64,000 nt of DNA from Arcanobacterium ihumii. Its GTDB lineage: Bacteria > Actinomycetota > Actinomycetes > Actinomycetales > Actinomycetaceae. Within the stretch, counting starts at the first letter, position 1. Each line of letters starts with the position of its first letter. The notes under the pieces are model-generated. The model saw only the letters and a list, made by a program, of their open reading frames with translations, searched no databases and was not told the origin of the DNA. Below are positions 45,182 to 54,387 of the stretch, piece after piece. A program made the position numbers and the translations under genes. The stretch is from NCBI RefSeq assembly GCF_900604515.1, contig NZ_UWOS01000003.1, forward strand, positions 248,001 through 312,000, written 5' to 3'.

Positions 45182-45730
45182 ATGGAGGACAAGACGCAGA
45201 AGTCCGAACTTAATTCCGTTTTCAGTGCGGCTCCCGATCCGCTACTTGACCTACGTGCCGACGACGTAGATGTGAATATCTACGAACCTGGCTCACTATT
45301 TTCGCGGCAAAATTCACCAGATGCTAGCGTTTCAGCCAAAGAAAAATTCACCCAGACGAATCCTGATTTCGATTCGGCTTGGAAAGCACATCCTTCTCAA
45401 TTTGGCAGGAAACAACCAACCACTCCGCTTGCCCAAACCTCCCCACACTCCGAGCCACGCTCCACAGCCTTCAGCCTCCCGGCAAAGCGGTCTGGAAAAT
45501 CACGTGGTACTGCGATAGCACTCGGTCTATTCTTCGGTTTCCAAGGCGCACATAATTTTTATTGGGGCGAGCCACGTCGAGGCATCATTGATCTTGTACT
45601 TTGGATACTTTGCCTCTTTGCTTTTACTTTTTCTGCAAATATCTTCCTCATGCTTCCAGCCGTCGCCTACGTATGTGTTGAACTGGTTTTTCTTGGTATG
45701 GGTCGGGGAATTTACCACCAGGAAGTTTAG
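45182..45730 (+). CDS. TM2-domain membrane protein
   Basis: A 182-residue protein. About 105 hydrophilic N-terminal residues come first. A TM2 domain follows with the typical KSRGTAIALGLFFGFQGAHN opening, the FYWGEPRRGI turn and a second helix pair (LVLWILCLFAFTFSANIFLM). TM2 proteins have no established bacterial function. There is no Shine-Dalgarno; a possible TTGGGA-16-TACAGT promoter (45147-45174) would place the transcript start at the ATG, which would make it a leaderless mRNA. Confidence 0.8.
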   Translation: MEDKTQKSELNSVFSAAPDPLLDLRADDVDVNIYEPGSLFSRQNSPDASVSAKEKFTQTNPDFDSAWKAHPSQFGRKQPTTPLAQTSPHSEPRSTAFSLPAKRSGKSRGTAIALGLFFGFQGAHNFYWGEPRRGIIDLVLWILCLFAFTFSANIFLMLPAVAYVCVELVFLGMGRGIYHQEV

Positions 45731-45865
45731 CTATTTTCCTCTCTGAGCTAATGCAAATTTGTTAAGACAATTGATAAATTCACACCATCGTGGAAAGATC
45801 GAAATGTTAGGACATTTATGTCCATACGAAGCTCGGCTGTTTTAGCAGCGAAACAAGGAGAATAT

Positions 45866-46945
45866 ATGAGCAAGATTCGCGTAGGCATTGTTGGCGTTGG
45901 AAACTGCGCTAGCTCCCTAGTGCAAGGCGTCCACTTTTACCGCGACGCAAACCCATCCGACACCATCCCCGGATTGATGCACGTTAATTTCGGTGGTTAC
46001 CACGTTAAGGACGTGGAATTCGTAGTAGCATTCGACGTTGATGCTGACAAAGTAGGAAAAGACCTTTCCGAAGCAATTTGGTCTGGCCAGAACAATACGT
46101 TCAAATTCACCGACGTCCCAGAAATTGGGGTTAAGGTTAGCCGTGGCAAGACCCTCGACGGTCTGGGCGAATACTACCGCGCAACCATTGATGAATCCGA
46201 TGCTCCCGAAGTAGACGTTGTTCAGACTCTCAAAGATGCACAGGTTGACGTGCTGGTTTCCTATCTCCCAGTTGGATCTGAGGAAGCCGATAAGTTTTAT
46301 GCTCAGTGCGCTATCGACGCCGGTGTAGCATTCGTTAACTGCCTCCCGGTTTTTATTGCCTCAAACCCGCAATGGGCGGCAAAGTTCGAAGCCGCTGGTG
46401 TGCCGATCGTTGGCGACGACATCAAGTCTCAGTACGGTGCAACAATTTCGCATCGCGACATCATCCGCCTCATGGAAGAACGCGGAGTTCGCATTGATCG
46501 CACTTACCAGCTCAACGTTGGTGGAAACATGGACTTCAAGAATATGCTTCAGCGTAACCGCCTCGAGTCCAAGAAGATTTCGAAGACTCAGGCCGTCACC
46601 TCGAACATGACTGGTCCAGTCAACGATCACGACATTCACGTTGGACCTTCGGATTACGTTCCGTGGCTCGATGACCGCAAGTTTGCATTCGTTCGAATTG
46701 AAGGAACAACCTTCGGCGAAGTTCCAATTCAGATGGAATACAAGCTCGAAGTTTGGGACTCACCAAACTCCGCAGGAATCGTCATTGACGCAATCCGCGC
46801 CGCAAAAATCGCCCTTGATCGCGGGGTCGGCGGACCAATTCTTTCCGCAGCCTCTTACCTCATGAAGTCGCCACCAGAGCAGCGTCGCGATAACATCGCC
46901 CGCGAATCAGTTGAGGCGTTTATTCGTGGAGAAGTAGAGCGCTAA
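45866..46945 (+). CDS. ino1: Inositol-1-phosphate synthase
   Basis: A 359-residue NAD-dependent enzyme converting glucose-6-phosphate to myo-inositol-1-phosphate, the source of inositol for phosphatidylinositol and related lipids and possibly mycothiol in actinobacteria. [20 protein letters not shown] binds [38 protein letters not shown] and [16 protein letters not shown] are family motifs. The start at 45866 has an aaggag ribosome site; the frame extends 16 codons upstream without similarity. A GGACAT-tt-ATGTCC repeat lies at 45810-45823. Confidence 0.95.
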   Translation: MSKIRVGIVGVGNCASSLVQGVHFYRDANPSDTIPGLMHVNFGGYHVKDVEFVVAFDVDADKVGKDLSEAIWSGQNNTFKFTDVPEIGVKVSRGKTLDGLGEYYRATIDESDAPEVDVVQTLKDAQVDVLVSYLPVGSEEADKFYAQCAIDAGVAFVNCLPVFIASNPQWAAKFEAAGVPIVGDDIKSQYGATISHRDIIRLMEERGVRIDRTYQLNVGGNMDFKNMLQRNRLESKKISKTQAVTSNMTGPVNDHDIHVGPSDYVPWLDDRKFAFVRIEGTTFGEVPIQMEYKLEVWDSPNSAGIVIDAIRAAKIALDRGVGGPILSAASYLMKSPPEQRRDNIARESVEAFIRGEVER

Positions 46946-46973
46946 AGCTAAAATTCGTTAGGCGAAACAAATC

Positions 46974-47025
46974 CAGGCGGTTGTGGGAAAATTCCCCGCG
47001 AAAGCGGGCACCCCACAACCGCCTG
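46974..47025. terminator. Bidirectional terminator with nested hairpin
   Basis: Outer arms CAGGCGGTTGTGGG (46974-46987) and its complement (47012-47025) enclose a second hairpin, CCCGC-gaaa-GCGGG (46995-47008). It lies between convergent ino1 and the radical SAM gene. Confidence 0.85.
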
Positions 47026-47029
47026 TCAA

Positions 47030-48208
47030 TTACTCCCAGCCGACCGGCATTTCACCGATATATCCTTCGGGGATGTAAACGCATGAGGGATCTGCCGCCA
47101 GCGGATCTCGCGTAAGTGCGTAAGCTGTGGACCTTGACCCACCACAGAAGTGGTTGTATTCGCACACTCCACATTTTCCACCGAAATGGGATGGCGTACG
47201 CAACTCACGCATCACGGGAGAGTCAGAATATAGCTCGGCAAGTGGCTTTTCTTTAACGGACCCAACATGAATCGGTAGGAATCCAGACGGATAAACATCA
47301 CCAACATGGTCGATAAAAACGAATCCCGAACCTGAATTAACTGCTAGTGGTGTGCGCGGAATACGAGTCTTTTCTGGCGTTACCCCGAGTAAACGTGCCG
47401 TCTCCGCTGTTAGCCAGTAGTACAGTTCTCCATGCTCGACTTCTTGGCCGGTTTCCACAGCTTTCGCACGTTGAAATGCGATGCGTCGATACTGCGGCGC
47501 TTCCGTCGTCTTAATCGCAATTCGATCAGAAACATCATGCAACCACTGAAGCGTATCCTCACGCTCCTGCGGCGAAAGCATATTTAGGTTCGCTCCACGG
47601 CCTGTTGGCACCAGCATAAAGACGTACCACATAAATGCTTCGAGCTCGATTGCTTTAGCAAGCATTGCGGGTGCTTCCCTGATATTTCCGCGTGTAAGCG
47701 TCGAGTTAATCTGGAGACGAAATCCTACTTCATTGATGATTTTCGTGGCTTCCACAGTTTTGTCGAAAGTGCCCTTGATGCCACGGAAAGCGTCGTGCGT
47801 TTCTGCCGTAGCACCGTCCATTGACACCGACATCGCTTTCCCGCCAGCCTCCCGCAAGGCCACTAAACGCTCCTTTGTAAACAAAGGAGTTACCGACGGC
47901 GAAATCGAGACCGAAAGTCCAAGGTCCGTTCCGTATTTCACAAGCTCAACTAAATCTTCACGTTCGAAACAGTCCCCTCCAGTGAAGACGACGAGGGGGT
48001 AAGGTCGCGAATAACCAGCGAGCTGACGCAGTAAGTCTTTACCTTCTTCAGTGCTGAGTTGCCCCGGAGCGGCCTTCCGCTGAGCTTCAGCACGGCAATG
48101 CGCACACACCAAACCACAAGCGCGAGTCACTTCCCAAATCGCGATAAATGGTTTTTCATTCAGGTCGTGGCGAATTTCGCGCACAACCGGGTGATGACGA
48201 TGCTCCAT
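47030..48208 (-). CDS. Radical SAM/SPASM-domain protein
   Basis: A 392-residue radical SAM enzyme. The [4Fe-4S]-SAM site is TRACGLVCAHCRAE (C31, C35, C38), followed by VFTGGDCFEREDL and VSMDGATAETHDAF. The C-terminal SPASM cysteine region is GGKCGVCEYNHFCGGSRSTA. Overall it resembles the AhbD/NirJ-like group with conserved WYVFMLVPTGRG (TIGR04053-like from memory). No precursor peptide gene or haem-pathway gene sits nearby, so the substrate is unknown. ATG 48208 is preceded by aaggag; the longer frame covers the terminator hairpin. Confidence 0.85.
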   Translation of the reverse strand: MEHRHHPVVREIRHDLNEKPFIAIWEVTRACGLVCAHCRAEAQRKAAPGQLSTEEGKDLLRQLAGYSRPYPLVVFTGGDCFEREDLVELVKYGTDLGLSVSISPSVTPLFTKERLVALREAGGKAMSVSMDGATAETHDAFRGIKGTFDKTVEATKIINEVGFRLQINSTLTRGNIREAPAMLAKAIELEAFMWYVFMLVPTGRGANLNMLSPQEREDTLQWLHDVSDRIAIKTTEAPQYRRIAFQRAKAVETGQEVEHGELYYWLTAETARLLGVTPEKTRIPRTPLAVNSGSGFVFIDHVGDVYPSGFLPIHVGSVKEKPLAELYSDSPVMRELRTPSHFGGKCGVCEYNHFCGGSRSTAYALTRDPLAADPSCVYIPEGYIGEMPVGWE

Positions 48209-48226
48209 ATAGCTCAGCTCCTTAAA

Positions 48227-48261
48227 AGTCTCTCCCATCATAAACTCTGACGGGAGAGACT
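48227..48261 (-). terminator. Terminator after clpB
   Basis: Arms AGTCTCTCCC and GGGAGAGACT (48227-48236 and 48252-48261) around a 15-base loop, followed by TTTT on the minus strand. It lies between the clpB stop and the radical SAM gene. Confidence 0.7.
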
Positions 48262-48287
48262 CCTAGGACTTTAGCGACACCTAATTT

Positions 48288-50942
48288 TCAAGCTCCTTTA
48301 ACCGATAGCTTCAACCGCGAATGACCTTGACTTTCCCGATTCTTACCTAACGAAACAGCCTCAAAATCACTCGTATCAAAATCAGCGGCATCAACGATCA
48401 CTTCATCCCCGTCTTCTACGGTCCCGGCAAGTAACATTTTTGCCAGCTGATCCCCAATCTCACGCTGAATAAGGCGACGTAAAGGACGCGCACCGAACGC
48501 GGCATCGTAACCATCGACCGTGAGCACATCTTTTGCAGCAGGTAAAACGTCAAGGGTGATTCTACGAGCCACAAGCCGGTTCGCGAGTTGCGCAACTTGA
48601 AGATCAACAATCGATCCTAGCTGCTCAATCGTCAGCGGATCAAACATAATGACGTCGTCAAGTCGGTTGAGGAACTCTGGCTTGAAATGACCACGAACCG
48701 CAGTCATCACCGCAGCGTTCTTATCCTCATCCGCAAGCTGCGGATCACTAAGGAACTGCGAACCGATATTCGAGGTCAAAATAAGAATCGTATTACGGAA
48801 ATCAACCGTGCGTCCCTGTCCGTCCGTAAGACGTCCGTCGTCGAGAACCTGAAGCAGGATATCGAATACTTCCGGATGCGCCTTTTCAACCTCGTCTAAG
48901 AGCACGACGCCATAGGGACGACGCCGAACGGCTTCGGTTAGTTGCCCGCCCTCTTCGTATCCCACGTATCCTGGAGGAGCACCGACTAGTCGCGCCACCG
49001 AATGTTTCTCACCATATTCGGACATATCGATTCGAACCATGGCACGCTCGTCGTCGAAAAGGAAATCGGCCAGAGACTTCGCCAGTTCGGTCTTTCCAAC
49101 TCCGGTTGGTCCCAAGAACAGGAAGGATCCGGTTGGCCGGTTAGGATCAGAAACACCTGCTCGCGAGCGCCGAACCGCATCAGAAACCGACTTCACCGCT
49201 TGGGTTTGGCCAATAATGCGCTTACCTAGATAACTCTCCATCTCGAGGAGCTTCTCGGTTTCTCCCTGCATAAGTCGACCCACTGGGATTCCCGTCCATG
49301 CGGCAATAACTTCAGCAATGCCTTCAGCATCGACTCGTTCTGCAATCATTGGGGCAACATCCGTTACCTGTGACTCTTCGGATTCACCATCAGCAATTTG
49401 ACGCTCCACATTCGGGATGTCTCCGTTTTGAATCCGCCCTGCGTCCTCGTATCTACCTTCTCGAATAGCTTTCTCGAGTTCGGTACGAAGTTCATCAAGC
49501 TTAACGCGCAGGTCGCCAACCTTGTTCCGGCCCGCTTTCTCCGCTTGCCAACGCGCATTCAAGCCTGCCAACTCTTCGGACTTATCTGCGAGTTCCGCTT
49601 CGAGACGTTCGAGGCGATCGGCGGCACCGGCGTCATCATCCGTTTCGGTATCTTCAAGATAGGCTTTTTCCATCTTAAGTCGATCCACCTGGCGTTGAAG
49701 CACGTCAATTTCTTCTGGCGATGAATCGAGTTCCATCCGCAGCCTCGAAGCAGCCTCATCAACAAGATCAATTGCCTTGTCCGGAAGCTGACGCCCCGAA
49801 ATATAGCGATCAGACAGCGTCGCCGCGGCAACTAGCGCTCCGTCCGAAATCGTCACCTTATGGTGAGCTTCGTATTTCGGTGCGATTCCACGCAAAATAG
49901 CAATAGTATCCTCCACCGAGGGCTCACCAACAAACACCTGTTGGAAACGGCGTTCAAGTGCCGGATCTTTCTCTATATGTTCGCGATACTCATCAAGAGT
50001 AGTTGCACCAACCAAGCGGAGCTCGCCGCGAGCAAGCATTGGTTTGAGCATATTGCCCGCATCCATTGCCCCGTCTGCTCCACCACCAGCACCGACGACG
50101 GTGTGGAGTTCGTCGATAAAGGTGACGACTTCGCCGTCGGAATCCTTGATCTCTTGAAGAACGGCTTTTAGGCGCTCTTCAAACTCACCGCGGTACTTTG
50201 CGCCCGCAACCATTCCCGCAATATCCAAGGAAATAAGGCGCTTTCCACGAAGAGATTCTGGAACATCACCATCAACAATGCGCTGAGCAAGCCCTTCAAC
50301 TACCGCAGTTTTTCCAACTCCAGGCTCACCGATCAACACCGGGTTATTTTTGGTACGACGCGAAAGCACTTGGACCACGCGTCGGATCTCCGAATCTCGG
50401 CCGATTACGGGGTCTAGCTTACCTTCACGCGCGGCTTGAGTAAGGTCTGTTCCGTATTTCTCAAGCGCTTTAAAGGTACCTTCAGGATCTGCCGAAGTTA
50501 CTTTCGCAGAGCCGCGCACAGATGGCAAAGCCGCAAAAAGCTGATCGCGTGTTACCCCAGCGGCACGTAAAATATCGCCAGCCGCACTTTGTGAATTAGC
50601 AATCGTCAAAAGGAGATGTTCGGTCGAGATAAAAGAATCGCCAAGCGCGGTTGCCTCTTTACCGGCATCGGTAAGCACAGCAGATAAAGATCTAGAAGCT
50701 TGAGGCTGCGCCACATTGGAACCAGAAGCTCCTGGCAGCGTTGCGAGGTGTGCTCGGGTACGTTCGGCAATCGCGCCACGATCGGCACCGACCGCGTCAA
50801 GCAAAGCAACCGCTACCCCACCCGATTGCTCGAGTAAAGAAGCAAGCAGATGTACCGGCTCCAACTGAGGATTTCCAGCAGCGGAGGCACTCTGGATCGC
50901 TTGCGCGAGCGCCTCCTGAGATTTAGTTGTGAGTTTGTCCAT
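48288..50942 (-). CDS. clpB: ATP-dependent chaperone ClpB
   Basis: An 884-residue Hsp100 disaggregase that works with DnaK to recover aggregated proteins. The N-terminal Clp repeat domain is at 1-150. The first AAA+ module has Walker [14 protein letters not shown] near 206. The coiled-coil middle domain is at about 400-530, and the second AAA+ module has Walker [18 protein letters not shown] near 600. The arginine finger and sensor regions look normal. A HAIR element upstream at 51093-51113 predicts control by HspR, which is encoded in this window. Confidence 0.97.
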   Translation of the reverse strand: MDKLTTKSQEALAQAIQSASAAGNPQLEPVHLLASLLEQSGGVAVALLDAVGADRGAIAERTRAHLATLPGASGSNVAQPQASRSLSAVLTDAGKEATALGDSFISTEHLLLTIANSQSAAGDILRAAGVTRDQLFAALPSVRGSAKVTSADPEGTFKALEKYGTDLTQAAREGKLDPVIGRDSEIRRVVQVLSRRTKNNPVLIGEPGVGKTAVVEGLAQRIVDGDVPESLRGKRLISLDIAGMVAGAKYRGEFEERLKAVLQEIKDSDGEVVTFIDELHTVVGAGGGADGAMDAGNMLKPMLARGELRLVGATTLDEYREHIEKDPALERRFQQVFVGEPSVEDTIAILRGIAPKYEAHHKVTISDGALVAAATLSDRYISGRQLPDKAIDLVDEAASRLRMELDSSPEEIDVLQRQVDRLKMEKAYLEDTETDDDAGAADRLERLEAELADKSEELAGLNARWQAEKAGRNKVGDLRVKLDELRTELEKAIREGRYEDAGRIQNGDIPNVERQIADGESEESQVTDVAPMIAERVDAEGIAEVIAAWTGIPVGRLMQGETEKLLEMESYLGKRIIGQTQAVKSVSDAVRRSRAGVSDPNRPTGSFLFLGPTGVGKTELAKSLADFLFDDERAMVRIDMSEYGEKHSVARLVGAPPGYVGYEEGGQLTEAVRRRPYGVVLLDEVEKAHPEVFDILLQVLDDGRLTDGQGRTVDFRNTILILTSNIGSQFLSDPQLADEDKNAAVMTAVRGHFKPEFLNRLDDVIMFDPLTIEQLGSIVDLQVAQLANRLVARRITLDVLPAAKDVLTVDGYDAAFGARPLRRLIQREIGDQLAKMLLAGTVEDGDEVIVDAADFDTSDFEAVSLGKNRESQGHSRLKLSVKGA

Positions 50943-51092
50943 GACATTCCTCCGTTGTAGGTAATATTACGTACATTTTTCGAATCAGTTTCGCTCGTTT
51001 TCAAACATTTACTGGTTGATTCCGAAGCAGCCACCATTCAATTGATTGGGACGTAATAAGATTTAACATTCACTATCTGTAACGCAACTATA

Positions 51093-51113
51093 GTTGAGTC
51101 TATTCCACTCAAC
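51093..51113. promoter_or_regulatory. HAIR element (HspR operator)
   Basis: TTGAGT-N7-ACTCAA (51094-51112), matching the core of the HAIR consensus CTTGAGT-N7-ACTCAAG except that the outermost C and G are G and C. It lies about 150 bases upstream of clpB and between clpB and nei. The known HspR regulon (dnaK operon, clpB) makes clpB the target. Confidence 0.8.
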
Positions 51114-51180
51114 TTTAATATTTCTATGAGCTCCATAACAGGAAGATCACCCCACCCTCAACACGCGCTAGATTGGACAT

Positions 51181-52200
51181 ATGCCAGAAGGTCACTCTAT
51201 CCACCGTCTATCCAACGCCATTACCGAACTATTTGGCGGAAAAGTCATCAAAGCGTCCTCGCCTCAAGGCAGATTCACCCCCGGGGCCGAGTTAATCAAC
51301 GATTCTCTTATCCTCGGGGCACAAGCTTGGGGAAAACACCTCTTCATCCCATTCATTCCAGCAAGCGGTTCTGCAACAATCACAGATTCTTGGACGGAAA
51401 TACCACTTCACAACAACCCAATCTTAGAAAACGATGCGGTTCACTGGATTCATATTCACCTAGGGCTCTATGGTTCATGGACGTTCCAAGGCATCCCTGG
51501 TTTTTCGGATTTCCATGCGATCGGTGCTCCACGTCTTGCCACTACAACTAAGCAGCGACGAATCGGCGAAGGCGACGACTTGGTTTCACCATTAATCAAC
51601 AACAATCCGGTGACACCACTCGAGGAGTACAATTGGATCGCGCCTCCCCCACGCGAAACGGTTCGCCTCAGACTTGCTCTCCCCTACGGAGTCGCCGATC
51701 TAACCGGACCCAATCAGTGCGAGATTTTAGAAGGGTACGAGGTCCAAGCACAGTTGACCCGACTAGGTCCCGATCCGCTTCGCAATGAGCCCGGTATGCG
51801 CGAGGACTTCATCACGCGCGTCCGCAAGCGCAAGATCCCGATCGGCGGCTTAGTCATGGATCAAAAGACTATTGCAGGACCAGGCAATATTTATCGTGCG
51901 GAGTGCCTCTTCCGGATCGGCATCCATCCGTACCGCACAGGAGCTCAAGTTTCAGAGCGGCGGATAGGTTATCTTTGGGACGACCTAGTTTCCACGATGA
52001 ACGACGGAGTTCGCACCGGTAAGATTTGGACCGTACCCGATGCACTTGCGCCAGTTAATCCTATTGAGGGAGACCCCGAAGCCTCACGTTTTGCCGTCTA
52101 TCACCGCACTGGACGGCCATGTTTGCGGTGCGGTTCGGTAGTTAAGGAAGCCGAAATGCAAGGTCGACGGCTCTTTTGGTGTAGCGGGTGCCAACGATAG
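51181..52200 (+). CDS. nei: Fpg/Nei-family DNA glycosylase
   Basis: A 339-residue base-excision repair glycosylase/AP lyase. The N-terminus MPEGHSIHRL carries the catalytic Pro2 and Glu3. SPQGRF and AWGKHLF follow, the latter with the conserved Lys. The helix-two-turn-helix region includes the void-filling MDQKTIAGPGNIYRAECLFR. The C-terminal zinc finger is CLRCGSVV plus FWCSGCQR. The sequence is closest in style to actinobacterial Nei1-type proteins that remove oxidised pyrimidines. The Cys-tRNA(Pro) deacylase gene follows 18 bases later, so co-transcription is likely. Confidence 0.92.
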   Translation: MPEGHSIHRLSNAITELFGGKVIKASSPQGRFTPGAELINDSLILGAQAWGKHLFIPFIPASGSATITDSWTEIPLHNNPILENDAVHWIHIHLGLYGSWTFQGIPGFSDFHAIGAPRLATTTKQRRIGEGDDLVSPLINNNPVTPLEEYNWIAPPPRETVRLRLALPYGVADLTGPNQCEILEGYEVQAQLTRLGPDPLRNEPGMREDFITRVRKRKIPIGGLVMDQKTIAGPGNIYRAECLFRIGIHPYRTGAQVSERRIGYLWDDLVSTMNDGVRTGKIWTVPDALAPVNPIEGDPEASRFAVYHRTGRPCLRCGSVVKEAEMQGRRLFWCSGCQR

Positions 52201-52218
52201 GAAGGGAGACAGGAAAAG

Positions 52219-52746
52219 ATGGCACGTAAAAAGAAATCCACCCATTTGGGCACACCTGCGCTCCGTGCGCTCAATGACGCAGGCGTTGAATATGAACTAT
52301 TTGAGTATGAACATTCGCCGGTAATGGATCACGGCTATGCACTCGACACTTCAGCAGTGCTGGGAATCGAGCCACAATATATCTTCAAAACTCTTCTCAC
52401 TGAGTGCGACGGCGAATCAGTAGTTGCGGTGGTTCCAGCGTCGTCCCAGCTCAACTTAAAAGCCTTAGCGAAAGCAGCTGACGCGAAGGCGGCATCGATG
52501 ATGGATCCTTCAAAAGCCGAAAAAATTACGGGATACGTGACGGGTGGAATTTCACCACTCGGGCAACGTTCCACCTTGCGCACATTTATCGACGAATCAG
52601 CATTGGAACTCGATATGATTTTGGTTTCAGGCGGAAAACGAAACCTTTCAGTACGGCTAGGTGCACAAGATCTTGCAGAAGCAATCAACGCCCAATTTGC
52701 AATTATTCAAACTGGTCAGAATCGAAAATCCACGGCTCTAAATTGA
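52219..52746 (+). CDS. ybaK: Cys-tRNA(Pro)/Cys-tRNA(Cys) deacylase YbaK
   Basis: A 175-residue free-standing editing protein of the YbaK/EbsC family that hydrolyses mischarged Cys-tRNA(Pro). LNDAGVEYELFEYEHSP at the N-terminus, the catalytic Lys region PQYIFKTLLTE, and YVTGGISPLGQRSTLRTFID and GGKRNLSVRL later are typical. The ribosome site is aggaagggagaca. Its 3' end overlaps the convergent gluQ gene by 44 bases (52703-52746), an unusual coding overlap. Confidence 0.93.
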   Translation: MARKKKSTHLGTPALRALNDAGVEYELFEYEHSPVMDHGYALDTSAVLGIEPQYIFKTLLTECDGESVVAVVPASSQLNLKALAKAADAKAASMMDPSKAEKITGYVTGGISPLGQRSTLRTFIDESALELDMILVSGGKRNLSVRLGAQDLAEAINAQFAIIQTGQNRKSTALN

Positions 52747-53701
52747 GCTTATTTGGGTTGAACACACCTAGAAATTCCGACGCCGAACGTACCGGTTCCA
52801 TTCCGAGGGATAAAGCCATCATTTCCACCACGTCCGCCGTGCTCACTCCTAACTCACGAAGCCGAGGCAGAGTAACGGCACCGTCTCGTTTAGCGAGCCG
52901 AACGCCGTCGGGATTAAGAACAAGTGGCACGTGGGCATATTCAGGTGCGTCAAAACCGAGCACACGCTGCAAATAAATCTGGCGCGGCGTGGACGCGAGG
53001 AGATCATTTCCACGCACGATTTGCGTCACTGAAGGGATACGACGGCGATTGGTAGAGTCATTGAGTTGCGCAATAAATTGCGTGGGATCTGAGTTGTACC
53101 CTAAGAGGTCATCGACTACCGCAACGAAATTATAAGAATAGACTCCGTCTCCACGGCGAAGGACGATATCGTCCACTGCGCCGGTATGGTTGCCAAAATT
53201 TTTGTCCGTGAATTCGATAAGGGTTAGGTCGGATTTGAGACGGATTGCTGGAACACGCCCCTGCAACCTTTGGCAACGTTCGTCTCTTTCGGCTTCGTTG
53301 ATGTTTCTACATGTTCCCGGATAGAATCCAGGCTCAGTGTGAGGAGCGCTTGCAGCTTGAGCTAAGTCCTTTCGCGAGCAATAGCATTCGAAGGTTTGCC
53401 CAACGTTCTGGAGAGCTTCAACGATCGTCGCGTAAGTTTCAAGGCGCTGGGACTGCCGAATGACTTCACCGTCCCAATCTATCCCAAGCTCTTCAAGGTC
53501 GCGAAGCTGAGCAGTTTCAAATTCCGGCCGAGACCTCCCATCGAGATCTTCGATTCGCAGTTGGAATCCGCGACCACTAGAGCGCGCAAACGCCCACGCC
53601 AGTAAAGCTGTTCGGAGATTCCCGATATGAAGAATGCCCGATGGAGATGGTGCATACCTACCAAAACCTAGGGACAAAACTGGCTCCGATGACGCATCCA
53701 T
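52703..53701 (-). CDS. gluQ: Glutamyl-Q tRNA(Asp) synthetase
   Basis: A 332-residue truncated GluRS paralogue that attaches glutamate to queuosine in tRNA(Asp). It has the catalytic core only: the HIGH-like motif SPSGILHIGNLRTALLAWAF, zinc-site residues in CYCSRKDL and YPGTCR, and the KMSKS-like RLAKRDGA near 290. The anticodon-binding domain is lacking, as expected. ATG 53701 shares a base with the stop of the GNAT gene (TGATG). A tRNA-Asp(GTC), its presumed substrate, is in this window at 3721. Confidence 0.92.
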   Translation of the reverse strand: MDASSEPVLSLGFGRYAPSPSGILHIGNLRTALLAWAFARSSGRGFQLRIEDLDGRSRPEFETAQLRDLEELGIDWDGEVIRQSQRLETYATIVEALQNVGQTFECYCSRKDLAQAASAPHTEPGFYPGTCRNINEAERDERCQRLQGRVPAIRLKSDLTLIEFTDKNFGNHTGAVDDIVLRRGDGVYSYNFVAVVDDLLGYNSDPTQFIAQLNDSTNRRRIPSVTQIVRGNDLLASTPRQIYLQRVLGFDAPEYAHVPLVLNPDGVRLAKRDGAVTLPRLRELGVSTADVVEMMALSLGMEPVRSASEFLGVFNPNKLNLEPWIFDSDQFE

Positions 53702-54222
53702 CAGCGAATATACCCCGTGAGCTCGGCACAACTTGGGTTCGAGGTGATTTTCCCAGTTTTCTGAAAACCGTGAGCGTTGAGAATCTGGAGCACTACAGGA
53801 GAAGTTTGTGCAGGTAGCTCAACGGTGGCTGGCATATCTCCCAGCGACATCTCCAAGAGCCGCATAGCTGCAACGATGACGTCACTCGAATCTAAGTCTC
53901 TATCTATCAATAACCAATCTAAGCCAACGAGCCGTGGTTGATTTGGACCTAATGCACGAGCAGCTACAAATCCCACAACCAAAGCGTCTTCAACTACCAC
54001 GCCTGACCTTCCATGAGAGTTGGAGCTTTTGCATTCAGGATCACTGTTGAGATCGTGGCCTTGACCGTCAAGCAAGGCAACCCAATAAGCAGAAGAATCT
54101 GGGAATGCTAAGGCGGAACCCAATTCATTTTCGTCAAATTTCACTCCGAAAGAATGGGCAAGTATAGCGATTGCTTCCGCATCAGATGGCTGCGCTGGGC
54201 GTATCTTGATCGTTTTGGTCAT
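53701..54222 (-). CDS. GNAT-like acetyltransferase
   Basis: A 173-residue protein. The N-terminal IRPAQPSDAEAIAILAHSFG is typical of GNAT acetyltransferases, and a C-terminal motif LNAHGFQKTGKI fits the family's last strand. The acetyl-CoA loop (RxxGxG/A) is poorly preserved, so the call is tentative and the substrate unknown. ATG 54222 (MTKTIKIRP) is preferred to a start eight codons upstream. It is coupled to gluQ. Confidence 0.65.
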   Translation of the reverse strand: MTKTIKIRPAQPSDAEAIAILAHSFGVKFDENELGSALAFPDSSAYWVALLDGQGHDLNSDPECKSSNSHGRSGVVVEDALVVGFVAARALGPNQPRLVGLDWLLIDRDLDSSDVIVAAMRLLEMSLGDMPATVELPAQTSPVVLQILNAHGFQKTGKITSNPSCAELTGYIR

Positions 54223-54387
54223 AGTGCAATTATGCCTGTTTCGCAAGCATTATTCTCATTAAGATCTTGCCTTAAAAACATCCCTTTTCGTTATTATTTC
54301 GATAGCTTGAAAGGGATCCAGAAAAACTTTGAAACGTTGCCCATCTCGATCAAAAAGATCAGTAACGTTGACTAGTAAGGAGAAGAA

